This document shows, piece by piece, positions 1 to 11,335 of a DNA stretch of 64,000 bases. Numbering within the stretch: the stretch's first letter is position 1; each line of letters begins with the position of its first letter. Origin of the DNA: Tachypleus tridentatus (taxonomy: Eukaryota > Arthropoda > Merostomata > Xiphosura > Limulidae); contig NC_134828.1 of assembly GCF_004210375.1 (NCBI RefSeq), forward strand, positions 20,204,400 through 20,268,399. The letters are read 5' to 3'. The position numbers and the translations under genes were made by a program. A model generated the notes under the pieces. That model saw nothing but the letters and a program-made list of their open reading frames with translations. It had not been told where the DNA came from and did not search any database.

Positions 1-1467
1 GGTTGCTTCATCAAGGTTTTTCCATTGAATCCATCTCTTATAATTTCCTTCCCAATGGGTTTTTTTCCTTCCTCCCTGATCTGTTGAATTGTGAATCAGT
101 TGGCCTTTTATTTATCGTGGTTTCACTCAGATCATGCACTTTGTCTTTTCCTACACGTATAAACTGTTGTCCATTGAGGTATTTCATCTGTCAACCACTT
201 CTCATGTGTTCATTTCTTATTCATTACTTTAAGTAGCTGTTTCTTTCTTGTCAGGGTACCATAATCCACTTGTTGCCATCTGTCACTGTTTTTTGAGACT
301 GTAACTGGCTAAGTTATTTTTTAGTATATATACCTCTTATTTTCAGGGACATCTTCCCATATTTTTCTTTATGGATCTAGCTCATTAGTAATTGGAACCT
401 ACACTAGTATGTGCCACGGTGTAAGGACATGATGATTTAACCATTATAATTTCATGGCTATGAAACATACACTCTAGAAATATAGTGTTCCATTGGAATG
501 CTTGTAGGTTTTATCCTTCTGATAGGTTTATTTCATAAGTTTGTCCATTCTAGACTATACTTACTCATGGACTGCATGAGTTAAGTAGAAATAAAAACTG
601 ACTATCTCTGCTGTGCCTTTTCTGCTGTGGATTTCTACTGATGTAGATGACAAGGTATTCTCCACTATGTAACTTGGGAGCAAGCAGTCAAAATTGCATC
701 TCACTTCTTTGATTAGGATCCATCATCATACCCAATCTGAATGTCAGTTCATAGTGTCTGGGGTTTGGATTTTTAGTTGAATTAATCAACATAAACTCCC
801 ATTTATACTCTTGTTATTCCACCTGTATAGTGGGTCTTAATGGAAGTACTTGCTGCTCAGTACAGTTTGTTTTTTCCCATCAGCTATGCTTCAGTGTTTA
901 TTATTTTGAGGGTATGCCTGCACTTGGGGTGGATTTTGTCATTATATATGATATGATGTACATTACACAAGCATCTTTTTGATGCCTGATGTCAGATTCC
1001 CAGACTGATTGTATAGTTTCTCACACTGTGTTAAAACAAAACACATTTGTCTGTTCATGGATCAGAGGTGTTGGAGATTTCTTTATGAAATTGAGGTGAA
1101 GATGGTATGACCCTCTTTTCTCTTCCCACCAGATGGCTGGGTTTTGAATTGTTTGAATTTTATTTAGTTACTTTAAGACTGAACAGTCAACATTGATTAA
1201 TGTGAAATACTACATTATTAATGTGGAAGTCCCTTTTTTGTGTGAAAAATACTGAAAATTTGGTTACAGAGTTGCACAGTAAAGTTTTAGAAAGTTGACA
1301 TGTATCATACCCTCATTCATCATAAAAACAAATCATCAACTAGCAGGAAGAAGTTAAACAGTTTTGTTACTTGTAAACACAATAGTTGTATACTATCTGA
1401 AAAGACTATAGTTTTGATCATGCAGTTAAAGCACAGTTAGTGAGAAACAGCATTAAAACCATTCATA
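1..1467. other. Intronic sequence, no gene recognised
   Basis: AT-rich sequence with pyrimidine-rich patches and no open frame longer than about 77 codons. I recognise no protein motif on either strand. It lies upstream of the first recognisable ATR exons in the window, so it is probably ATR intron. Positions 1-1100 are less AT-rich than the rest and could be an old transposon fragment, but I could not match it to any of the families found elsewhere here. Confidence 0.4.
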
Positions 1468-1600
1468 AAATATGTTTGCGCTTTTATATTTGGGGGATGT
1501 ACAATGTAATGGTCAATCCAATGTTTACTGGTAAAGAATAGCCCAAGAGTTAGTGGTGAGAGCTTCCAATAGTTGCTGCTTGAAATTAGGAATGGTAGTA
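1468..1600 (+). repeat. SINE fragment (tRNA-SINE body)
   Basis: This is a diverged internal fragment of the same SINE found complete at 11638-11908. Shared landmarks are the GGTCAATCC block, the stretch TAGCCCAAGAGTTAGTGGTG and the later AAATTAGGAATGG. The tRNA-like head and the 3' tail are missing. It is an old relic within intron sequence. Confidence 0.65.
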
Positions 1601-2978
1601 AATACACTGGTAGGTTTTCCATAAACAAATGGACCAACTACTTGTATTTTTATACTTTCCCTAATGTAAGATAAAGTTATAAATACCAAAACTTTAATTT
1701 TACATGCTGATTTGATTGTATTCAAATTTTTATGTTATTTTATTTTAAATTTAGGATACTTGAAGAGTATCTCAGATATTAAATTTTTACTTCAGTAAAT
1801 ATGATGTATTATTGTATTTCTTTCCATTGATTTTTGACTACAGTGCATTTGAGTAACTGCATAACTGTAAGTACAACACTAAAATCTCCTATATTGTTAT
1901 AAATATGCTTTAGAATATCTAAAACAATACTAGAAGTAAATAAGTGTACACAGTATTGTTGCAGCAAATGACAGTAGATGAAAAAAAAAAAAAAAGAGGT
2001 ATCTAGTATTCCATTTACCATGCACATGTGCTTTTTGCTTAGATATTAGGCATATGTCACTGTTTGCATATTAATTTAGTTAATATGAACAAATATTACT
2101 TTGGAAAAGAACAATTTTGATATTTTTAAAAAGGTAACTGTTTTGTTGAAAATGCTATTTTAAAATACTTTTTTTAATTTCATTTTTTAAGGCTAGTATG
2201 ACTGTTGCATTAGTTTTTATCTACCTAAGTAACTTACTGAGTGGAGGAAAAAAATCCCCAAAAATAAGTGTTAAATATAAACTAATATAAGATAGTTTGA
2301 AAGATATTAAATGAATCCTTCTGATAAAAAACAAAATTGGCTTGCTTGTAATTTTGGTGTAGTGAAAAACTTTTTTATATATGTACTTTTTCAAGTCCAA
2401 TTCTGGTAAAACTGACCATTGATTCAATTGTTTATGATGACTGAAAGTTATGAAAAACCAATATGCTAAAGGATATCTTTATTCCATGCTTTTTTTTTTT
2501 ATCGCTCAGGATGCATGTTTGTCTCTTCTGGCAAATGTTGAGAGACATTGGGTAAAACATTTACATGTGTATAAAATAAAACTTTCTGGTTAATTATAAA
2601 ATAATTTAAGAAGACATGAAAACGAGATTTAAAATCTGCATGAGTTTCAATTATTTTTTAAATAATTTGTTTTTAATTTCAAAAGCTCTGAATTTATAAA
2701 AGTATAACATAAAAATAAAATACTTAGCTTTATTGAAACCACATAAAGTGTGCAAAGTTCAAGTTAAACAATATCAACAAATAAGGTGTTTTTTTTGCAG
2801 TAGAGTAAAACAGCAGAAGTGTATTGAGTCAGTGCACCTAGATATTTAAGGGTTAAAGTAGTTGAATGAAAAGGTTCATGAACTGGAAAATGTACTTCTT
2901 TAAGAAACAGTAGCAGTCTTTTCATCACATTTTGAGCTGTAGCATTTTAGAAGTTAAAGAAATGACATATTTCACAAG
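1601..2978. other. Intronic AT-rich sequence
   Basis: No coding motif, RNA gene or recognisable repeat family was seen. There are homopolymer runs of A at 1981-1995 and of T at about 2491-2500. It is read as ATR intron by position. Confidence 0.4.
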
Positions 2979-3052
2979 AAAATTGTTTATGGAGAATTAT
3001 ATATATGTAAAAAACCAGCTGTTTTTTACATATATAATTTTCTCTACAAGTG
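2979..3052. repeat. Long imperfect inverted repeat (hairpin)
   Basis: Two arms of about 30 nt, TTTATGGAGAATTATATATA... and its near complement ...TATATAATTTTCTCTACAAG, flank a tiny loop CAGCTG-like centre near 3017-3021. The central 18 bp pair perfectly apart from a two-base slip. It could be a palindromic MITE remnant or a transcribed hairpin. Nothing around it indicates a function. Confidence 0.55.
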
Positions 3053-3216
3053 AGTTTTTTCATTTTAACGGATGTTTATGGAAAACTTAATATTAAATTC
3101 ATTAATATAATGACATTATTAGTTCTTACATTAGAACAAAATGATTTTTTACAAAAGGAGTTAATGTACTTGTAATTATGAATAAGAAAATTTCAGTGTA
3201 TATTTTTTCTATTAAG

Positions 3217-3328
3217 ATTTCAAGAGAATACTTGCAGAAATTCCTCATGGAAATCTCCAGGAATGAATGCAGTTGATAAGAAAATTTGTGAGTTAACTGA
3301 AAAAGCTTGTGAAAAGATGAAAACAGAG
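3217..3328 (+). CDS. ATR: Possible ATR exon (HEAT region)
   Basis: This candidate exon follows a pyrimidine-rich tract ending ATTAAG and stops at the donor CAGAG|GTTTGT. The single open frame ends ...CEKMKTE in phase 0. That joins in frame to the next, well-supported exon (4992) beginning ALGSLNSIMELMG, so the splice phases agree. In vertebrate ATR the residues just before this block are also short and lysine-rich. The rest of the 37 residues is not recognisably conserved, and an internal AG could be the true acceptor. The call rests mainly on phase and position. Confidence 0.4.
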
Positions 3329-4319
3329 GTTTGTATTGTAAATGTGATTACACTTTTTTGATTTACATTGTGTTTCAAAGTGAAATGTGATTACTTACGT
3401 GTGTAAATCAGGATGTTGTGTTAGATTTAAATAAACATGCTCTTGAAGTAATTCAAGATGATACTAGTTAAGATTTGCTGTTTAAAAATGCTATGTTATT
3501 TGACAAAACTAGTAATGTTTAGAAAGTCCACTCAAAAAAATTTGACTTTAATAAGATAAGTGTGATTCTATTTTCTGTCAAGATACATATTTTAGTCCAA
3601 TATTCGTTATTTTACTCTAACATTACCACACTTTGTTAATAAGGAGGTAAATTATGTATAGACATTATCAATACTTTTTAGACATGTCAAATATCTCTCC
3701 CAACTAGGCAAGGATGTAACTCTACAAATCTGCTTACAGAAAACAAATGCTTTAGTTAACTAAGTTGTTCTGTTTTAAAAGCTTCAATAATTCCAAGAAA
3801 ACAAAGGTTTAGAGCATTCCAAACCTGATAACTTGTTTAAATCAGCTATGTTATAAAAAGCTTTGTTGGTGTGAACAGTAACTGATTTCAGTTTACACTT
3901 TTTATCATTATTTTTATTTAACTTGTAGTTTAATAGATGTGCTTGATATTTATGGAGATGATCAACTTGAAACAAGTTTATCATGTGAGGTTCTAAGTGA
4001 TAAAGTAGACACATATCAGGGTTCAAAATTTTCTATCTAAAGCTGGACATGTCCTTTAAAAAATGTTTGACCGGCACTTTCCCATCTATCACTGGACATA
4101 GTCACTGGTGGTCATATTCCTAACATATCAGACACAAATACATCCTCCCTCAAAACTAAGTGAGGCAAAAGTTGTGTATGCACAGCCCAAAGATTTTGCT
4201 TAAAAGTATATTCTATAATGAGTGGGAAAATTTGAGATTTAATGTAAGAATAAAACCAAACAAATTTTAAACAACGGTCGTGAATGCTCACAAAATGTGC
4301 TTTTTAGATCGCATTATCC
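3329..4319. other. Intronic AT-rich sequence
   Basis: No gene or known repeat is recognised. From about 4050 the sequence becomes less AT-rich as it approaches the hAT-type relic at 4320. Confidence 0.4.
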
Positions 4320-4760
4320 GTGCCATCCCGGATAGTCACGTCACTACCAAACGTTCACGACAATCTGACCATGGCATCTGATAGTATAAAAACGGGAAAG
4401 TCTCACAAACTATTTCAGTTTGGCTTCACGAGCAAGACTAATGAATCAGAATACAATATTATGGAACCCCGAGTGAAAAAACCCAAGATTGTTGATCCAA
4501 GCCCAAGTGTTAAAGCAAAAACTGTTACTGCTAGTATTGGCCCTAAGCCTACTCGTCGTTTCCAGGATGAATGGAATAGAGGCTGACCATGGCTGGAATA
4601 TAATAACACTACTGGACTGATGTTTTGCTCAATTTGTCAGGAATATGACCAAAGTAGTGGAAGGCAGAAGAACACCTTCATAACATGATCTTCCAACCTG
4701 AGATCAAGTGATGTTAAGGAGCAACATCCCTATCTTTATATCATCAGAAATTTCATTTAA
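4320..4760 (+). pseudogene. hAT-type TTF zinc-finger protein relic
   Basis: One frame runs from 4320 through two in-frame TGA codons to about 4758. Its middle reads as a TTF-type zinc finger, the N-terminal DNA-binding module of many hAT transposases and domesticated relatives of the ZNF862/ZMYM type. Visible motifs are RRFQDEWNRG, then PWLEY after the first stop, GLMFCSICQEYD and KNTFIT. A basic, serine/proline-rich N-terminus with KKPKIVDPSPS precedes it. The first stop replaces a residue inside the conserved block before PW, and the second falls where the finger normally has another cysteine. No catalytic domain follows; ATR exon sequence begins at 4992. It is therefore a 5' fragment of a transposon or retrocopy inside an ATR intron. 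Confidence 0.65.
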
Positions 4761-4991
4761 TTACTGTTGTTGGACAGGTTTATTTTAAACAAACGTAAGA
4801 AGTTTTACCAGTGTCACTGTATGACACTTATGTGCTTAATTTTTGGTAGTATATATTTGAGTTTTCATGTTTAAAACCTGGACACTTTTTTTTCATAAAA
4901 CAAAAAATCTAGAACTTTACAACTGCTCAAAATTCATTAAATACATAAAGAGAACTTTTATATCTAAAACTAATTTTCTCATTTATTTTAG

Positions 4992-5149
4992 GCATTAGGA
5001 AGCTTAAATTCTATTATGGAGCTAATGGGTCCAAAGCACATTACTGCAGTGAGGATGAAAGTGATGGCTACTCTAAAGATAGCTATTCATTTTACTGAGG
5101 AAGATTTCCCTCAAATTTGTACTCAAGCCTGGAACACTTTTGTTCATAA
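4992..5149 (+). CDS. ATR: ATR exon, HEAT-repeat region
   Basis: ATR is the PI3K-like Ser/Thr kinase that, with ATRIP, signals replication stress and RPA-coated single-stranded DNA. This exon starts after TTATTTTAG and ends at the donor CATAA|GTATAT. It encodes ALGSLNSIMELMGPKHITA followed by VRMKVMATLKI and DFPQICTQAWNTFVH. The block corresponds closely to the vertebrate ATR HEAT segment containing LMKLMGPKH and the DFPELC..AWDCFV motif. The frame is open throughout the 158 nt. It begins in phase 0 and leaves two bases (AA) that are completed by the first base of the exon at 8678. Recognition is by remembered family similarity and is strong. Confidence 0.9.
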
Positions 5150-5497
5150 GTATATTTTCTTTACTTTGCAATTGCAAGAAAAGTAACTTTTAATTAATCT
5201 ACTTATCTAATGAAATTTCTTAACTTAAACACATTTTTTTATAATTTTATTGATTCCATAGGGTCTTGAAAATGGTAAAAGTGTAGAAAACTCTAAAAAC
5301 AATTTTGAAAATAATATTCTTTCATTGTGTCTAATATTTTATAAATATTTCTTTAATAACGTCTACATTGATTTGATGTGGTTTGTTGTCTTAAGTGTTT
5401 ATGATCTTTGTAGACTTATTTTTCACATCTATTGGGAGTGTGTACTCGTGATTAGTCAGTATTGCATTGCATTGTGCAGGGAATAATATGACTTTTA
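5150..5497. other. Intron, nothing recognised
   Basis: AT-rich intron between the ATR exon ending at 5149 and the TTAA-flanked element starting at 5498. No motif or repeat was seen. Confidence 0.4.
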
Positions 5498-6763
5498 TTA
5501 ACCCTTTTCAGATGAGTCACATGTCAAAGGCCATGTTATTACATTTATTAAGTTGCATTCAAAATTTTATTGAAATACAGTTTTATGAATTTATCTCTAT
5601 TTCTGGTATCAAACTGTAGATTATAATTCAAATTTTGATATTATACAGTATTTAATTTTGTAGTTTAAAAGTAAGTATTAAACAAATACACCAAAACTTC
5701 AATTTTTATATGTTTTGTGTTGTGTTGAATGTAGCACTGGTTCAAATTAAATGCTTGTGATGTAAAAACACAACATCTGTAGATGTACCAACTAGGAACT
5801 CAAATGGATAAGCTGAAATAAAAAAAAACAACACTTTTATCCTTTTAATTTTCTAAACTATAACAATATTTGTTGAATCTTATCTTTTCATTTTGAGAAA
5901 TGGTCTTGTATATACATTTACTTCTATATATGATCTGAAAAAACAATCAGAAGCTCAGAATATTTTTTTAATGATTTTCCTAGCCATTTTCAAATGTGAT
6001 GGTGTCCTCTCTTTCTTTCGAAACAAACCTTCATGCTGCTAATTTGAGTCTTTAGCCTGTTCTAGATTTCCTGTTTTATTTCATACAAATACAGTTTAGT
6101 TTTTAAACTTGATAAATTATAATGGAATTCTATGTTATCAGTATAGTAATTTATAACTGTTTGATTGTTCTAATGTACATATAAAATATCAAAAAGAAAA
6201 TTTTGTTTCATAACCTCCACATGGGACATTTCTGAAGGCTTAGCAAGCTAAGACAAACAGCAATGAGGACATAGGTTGTAACTAAAACTGATAATTGTTT
6301 GCTTACTTTGTTATTTACTGCTCTACATTTTGAGATAAATTAGTTTAAGAAAATTTGTTTTTAAATAGTAATGTTCTATATAAATATACAATTTATAATA
6401 ATTGTATATGACTGTATTTTACCAAATACTAGTCCACTAAAATGCAGATGATATAGGTCACTTTGTAAAACCTAAAGGTCAGTTTTATATTATTGGATAC
6501 ATTAACATTAGCAAACATGCACTGTGGCATTGTAACTTCTGAATTGTTAGCCAAACAGGCTGAAAAGTCAATATTATGAAAATAGTAAATCTATATAAAT
6601 GTATAATGTCATGAGATTTAAGCAGTTGTGTCTAAACATTTATGTTTTGTAATCTGTAGTCATTCTTGAGTAAAAAAAAAGCATAATTTATATTGGTTTT
6701 GTATTTTTATATGGTGATTACGAAATTGGTCAAATCGACTGAATCCATGTAGAAATTCGTTAA
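5498..6763 (+). mobile_element. TTAA-flanked piggyBac-like MITE, copy 1
   Basis: The element is bounded by TTAA at 5498-5501 and 6760-6763. It opens TTAACCCTTTTCAGATG. Its right end, read in reverse, is TTAACGAATTTCTACATGG, and the nearby TTGGTCAAATCGACTGAATC is the diagnostic 3' block of the family. No transposase frame is present. TTAA target sites and CCCTTT-like termini are typical of piggyBac-type elements, so it is inferred to be a non-autonomous member. The interior is more diverged than in copies 2-4. Confidence 0.5.
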
Positions 6764-7392
6764 TGGACATGAAATAAAATATTTCTTCTTAAGAAACATT
6801 TGATAAAGCTAACTAGATGTTATAAAGACTTCTCATGTGAAATTTTAATTTAGAAGTTAATTGAATTTTGATATGTATCAAATTTATGATATTTGCTAAC
6901 AAAATTGATACACACAATTTTCTTAACACAAATATATTTTAATATACAAACAACAACAAAAACAATAACTACGGTTTGTGATAGTAGTATTGCAAATATT
7001 AGTCAATATACAAGAATTTTTAAAAACTTATAAACTATACTGACTTTTCTATCTGTCTAGAACTGAATATTGTATTGACAGTCCAGGTCCATGCAAATTA
7101 ATTTTGAGTTGATATTGTTACACTTTGCTTAAGCTAGCCAGTTGTTTATTTTTGGATGGCTTGACACTGCTTACAAGCTGACTTTTTATCAACAAAGATA
7201 TTCAATGTCTGAAGTTAATTTACTGAAGTTGAATGATTTGTAGTGGTTGAAATCTGTAAACTTTCCTGGCGATCTTAAATGTAAAAAATCTGTCTTTTTA
7301 GTTATGTATGAAGGTTAGGATCAGTCTACTTATCTCGTTGTCATAATGTGAAGGTAAGATTCCATCTGTCTATCTCATCTCTTCAGTAACTA
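6764..7392. other. Intron, nothing recognised
   Basis: AT-rich sequence between two copies of the TTAA element. A short direct repeat of the theme ATCTGTCTATCTC or TCTACTTATCTC with AAGGTTAGGAT or AAGGTAAGAT occurs at about 7310-7380. No gene was seen. Confidence 0.4.
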
Positions 7393-8383
7393 TTAACTCA
7401 TTTGACCCATGTATTCTTCACTGACCATGACACAAAGTTTTAGTGTCTTACATTCAATATTTTATTAAACTAATTTTTGTTTATGTTGTACCAATTAATG
7501 TAGCATATAAGCTTAGCTAATAATCCATGCTTTAACAGTATACGTTTTAAGCTCCTACTTTTACAAGACAATGTTAACTCAAATTCTGAATTTCCCTTAG
7601 TATGACACACATTATGTATTTTTGCTAAGTATCTTGTCATCTTTATTTTTTTCACAATTCTTTGAAAAATTAAGAAATTAAACATTCGTTACTCACTATA
7701 CAATTGTTATTGCTCAGGCAAACCATATTTTTTATTGTCTTCAATTTTGCATGATAACAGAGATATAAATAGAAAACCCCTTTTACCACACCTACCTGTC
7801 ACACCCTCTCTTTCAAGATATGTTAATAGTTCTCTGGTACATTTAACTACATACTACCTATAAACAATAGGAAATTAAGGTTTTTATGTGTCAAATGATA
7901 TATTACATTCTGTTCTTAACAGGTATATGTAAATTTCAGGTTTTTATTTACAGTTACCAGGTCGGCCAAAATGACTGATCGCATTTTGAGTTAGGGTAGA
8001 GAAAATAACAGATGAAATGTAAATAGTTACTGGAAACAAACATTTAAAATGTCTATAAAAGGTTTTGGGGATGACACAAAGGAAATTTGGAATTTTTGAG
8101 ATTGAGAAAAGTATTTTTAATCTCAACATAAAAATTACTTTGCAAATGGAGTGATCCATATATTCACTGACAAATCTTTACTCTAGTTTATTGAAAATAC
8201 TTCACTAAAAATATTTTTCTTGTTTGTGTAACACTTATAACATTAACTGAAAGCTGCCAAACTATGGGAAGATATGCACACTATTATTTAAGGTTAGAAG
8301 TATTATGTCAAAAGAGATTTTAAATGAGTTCAAAGAGGTCACATGGTTGGTCAAATTGACCGAGCCCATGTTGAAAGAGTTAA
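7393..8383 (+). mobile_element. TTAA-flanked piggyBac-like MITE, copy 2
   Basis: TTAA at 7393-7396 and 8380-8383 bounds about 0.99 kb. The left end is TTAACTCATTTGACCCATG and the right end in reverse is TTAACTCTTTCAACATGGG. The family core ACACAAAGTTTTAGTGTCTT follows about 40 nt inside the left end, and GGTTGGTCAAATTGACCGAG lies just inside the right end. No coding capacity is seen. This is the best-bounded copy and defines the termini. Confidence 0.6.
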
Positions 8384-8677
8384 AAGTTAAGAATCTATAA
8401 CATATTTTAGGACCAAAATAGAAATTGTCCATTTTTTGTTATCAGTTCTCACTCAAAATCTGGTTTTCATAAGTGCTGTTTATGTGCATTACATGTTTAT
8501 GTTTTTGTTTTAGTTTTTTATTAGCATATTTATAATATGGCATCCTAATTTCAGTTTTCATAAAATATCATGGTTTTAGGGATTTGGTCATAGTTGCATG
8601 TTCAGGCATATGAAAGTATGACTAATCATTAAAAAATTATATAATACAGAATTTAACCTTTTGTTTCTTTGTGTCAG
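8384..8677. other. Intron upstream of ATR exon
   Basis: AT-rich sequence ending in the acceptor tract TTGTTTCTTTGTGTCAG immediately before the ATR exon at 8678. Confidence 0.5.
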
Positions 8678-8797
8678 TGTGGAATTGCAATCTCTTGGAT
8701 CCCTTCTTAACCAGGTGATGACTGCTTTACTGCCCCTTCTTCAGTTTCACCCACAAGGAGTTGCTACTATATTCCACTTTTTAGTTGTTGAAAACAG
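8678..8797 (+). CDS. ATR: ATR exon, HEAT-repeat region
   Basis: The exon lies between TTTGTGTCAG and the donor AACAG|GTATGT. With the AA carried over from the preceding exon it reads N, then VELQSLGSLLNQVMTALLPL, then FHPQGVATIFHFLVVEN. This corresponds to the vertebrate ATR segment LGSLLSHVIVALLPL followed by AAIFHYLIIEN. All 120 nt are open, and the exon ends with two bases of a split arginine codon. The next expected residues, several hundred in vertebrate ATR, are not found downstream until about 21.1 kb. That gap is the main oddity at this locus. Confidence 0.9.
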
Positions 8798-8934
8798 GTA
8801 TGTATGAAGTTCATATTTATTTATGTTATTCTTTTTACAACTTTAGATTACTGGTTAATATGCTTGACTTTTTCATATGCCTGTCCACCATTTATTACTA
8901 GAAATAAAAATCATGCTTTACACTTTGAGGCTGT

Positions 8935-9107
8935 GCATGCATTGTAAGCATGACAACCAAATCATACTGAGTAGTCAGACAAGAGTTGGCAGTGGATTTT
9001 GATAACTAGTTGTTTTTCCTCAAAATTGTCAGTTAAAATTGTGGGTGTCTAGTGCAGATGGCCAATGAATAAGTTTCTGTGAATATCTTAAAACAAAAAC
9101 AAAGCAT
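8935..9107 (+). repeat. SINE fragment (3' half)
   Basis: A diverged 3' portion of the SINE seen complete at 11638. It shows AAGAGTTGGCAGTGG, GATAACTAGTTG, then TCTAGTGCAGATGGCC and an AAAACAAAAACAAA tail. The tRNA-like head is lost. Confidence 0.6.
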
Positions 9108-9539
9108 CTGTGTTAGAGACACAAATAAAGATCAACATTTTTGTAGGTGCAGTTGAAGCTTTCATAAATATATTAATGTTTTTTGTACTAAAACACTTTT
9201 AGTAATACACATTATGAAAATATAATATTGATGATACATCTACTAGTGCACTTTACCTTTGAGGATCATATTCTGTTATATCTTTATAAGATAAATGTTT
9301 AATATTCTCTCTTTCTTCTATGATAGAGCAATTCTGTACAAACATTTTTTTTATATCTAATAAAAGAGCATTTAACTGATAGTTGGTATGAATTAATAAC
9401 AGATCTGCACTTTAGAGCAGTGTACGATTGCTTAAAAATTTAATGCTAGATATTATATTAAATTTTTATAGTAAAGAGCAATTTCCTGTTGATCTGATGA
9501 TTGTTCAGAATCATGGTGAGGTAAACAATTCTTGTCACA
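9108..9539. other. Intron, nothing recognised
   Basis: AT-rich intron leading into the diverged minisatellite. No exon consistent with ATR could be recognised here. The pyrimidine tract at 9307-9326 is not followed by a recognisable ATR frame. Confidence 0.4.
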
Positions 9540-9787
9540 TACTTGAAAGTAAAGAGCACTCTCACTCTCTATTAATGTTAGAGGACCTTTTACATCTTTC
9601 AGAGTCAAATACACTCGCAAAGATCTGATTTACAGGTCCTGTTGCATCCTTTAGAACAAAGTTCCTCTTACATTTTTTCTGAGCCACAAACAATTTCATG
9701 AAGATGTAATAATATAAACCCTACTGCATCTTTCAGAGCAAAAAACATTTTAATGAGGATATTATGCTATGTATCCCATTGCATCCT
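9540..9787 (+). repeat. Diverged minisatellite, left part
   Basis: Three to four degenerate units share the theme CTGTTGCATCCTTTAGAAC, AACA(C/T)TTTCATGA and AGATNTGAT-TACAGGT, with a spacing of about 65-75 nt. The same theme resumes at 13071. That shows a single array was split by the TTAA-element block that begins at about 9788. Confidence 0.55.
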
Positions 9788-11335
9788 TTTACCCTATCCA
9801 CTGAGGTATTTTTACAGTGCATAACACGAGGGTTTAGTGTCACACATTAAAATGTTTATTAAATAACTTTATGGTTATGTTATACCAATTAGAATAGCAT
9901 AAAATATTAGCTAATAATCTATATTTTAATAGCATATAAGTTTTAAGTTCTTAACTCTATAAAGTAATATTTGAAAAATACAGAATTTTTCCTATCCTGT
10001 CATCATCCTTTAAAAAGTATGAAATTGTACATAAACTATTCTCCATAAAATTGTCATTGCTCAGGTAAACCACTTTTATTATAGTCCTCAACGTTGTTTG
10101 GTTACAGAGTTATCAAATATAAAATCAGACCCATTCTGCCACACCCACCCATCACATCTTTTCTTTCATAATTCATTACTAGTTCACTCATACATTTAAT
10201 TATATATTACCTATAACCAGCAGACACTCAAGGTTTTTCATCTATCAAATGCCGTGTTGTATAACATTCTATTCTGAACAGTTAAATGTCAGTTTCTCTC
10301 AGAGTATGAACAATGTTCCTCTAAGAAATTTAATGACTAGCTTGGATTAATTTGTAATGACCATTGTTCTAGTCAGAAAGCCAGAAAAATTTTGAGGGGT
10401 AATGGAATTTGTATACTTTTTGTATGTTATTAGTTTATATTGTTTGGAGTAGTATTTAATTAAATAAAACTCATTAATTGCAATACAATGAATAAATAGT
10501 ATACAAAAATTAGGGTTAACTCTCTTTAACAACCGAGAGCAAACAAAAAAATATTTGTGATGTATTTTATTTCTTGTTTTCATGGTTATTTTTTATGTAT
10601 AATAAAATAAAGATGCTTCTTGAGGTTCACATGTAAGCTGCTTTTACTAGCTTTAGTAGCTCGTTGGTAATGTAATTCAATAGCATAATGGAGCTGCACA
10701 TTCCCGGAGTTATTTACAACTTATAAGTATCCAGAGAGTAGTAAGTCATGTCTCAAAAATCAATAAAACAATTAAATTTAAATATAAATAAATGCATATT
10801 GTTACAAACCTAAAGCTAATTAGGATAAACAAATGGGTTGTTATATTACTATACGAAGTCATTATAGAAATTAAAGTAGGTAATTCAGATTTTATTTTAT
10901 TTTTATGGTTGCACAGTTAATCGTAATTACCAATCTCATTTTGAAGTGGGTTAGAGAAATAATATACATATATTATCAAATTTTGTTAAAAGATACAGTT
11001 TCAAATGTATTTAGGAAGTCTTAGGGATTAAATAAAGGAATGTTGAGACTTTGAGATAAGGAAAAGTATTTTTAATTTAGATGTGAAAATTACTTGACAC
11101 ACGGACTTTAAAAATAAAAAAATACTCAATATACTTATGGACAAATATTTATTTTATTTTATTTGAAATACTTCTAAAAATATGATATATTTGTATGTTA
11201 AAGACTTACAATATAAAATTAAACACTGCCATATTTTGTGAAGATATACACACTATATTGAAAGTTAAAAGTATTTAATCTAAGAAGATTTTAAACAAGT
11301 ACAAAGAGGTCACATGGTTGGTCATATAAATCGAC
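9788..11335 (+). mobile_element. TTAA-type MITE, copy 3
   Basis: It shares the family interior with copies 2 and 4: the GTTTAGTGTCACACATTAAAA region near the left end and AAAGAGGTCACATGGTTGGTC at 11303-11322. The left terminus is degraded (TTTTACCCTATCCACTG instead of a clean TTAA). The right end runs directly into copy 4 without a separating TTAA, so copies 3 and 4 look like a head-to-tail pair. No transposase is present. Confidence 0.5.

Noticed and set aside
1..240. Possible coding frame of 77 codons at the window start
   Set aside because: It has no family motif, splice sites or neighbouring exon in phase, and the composition is ordinary for pyrimidine-rich intron sequence.
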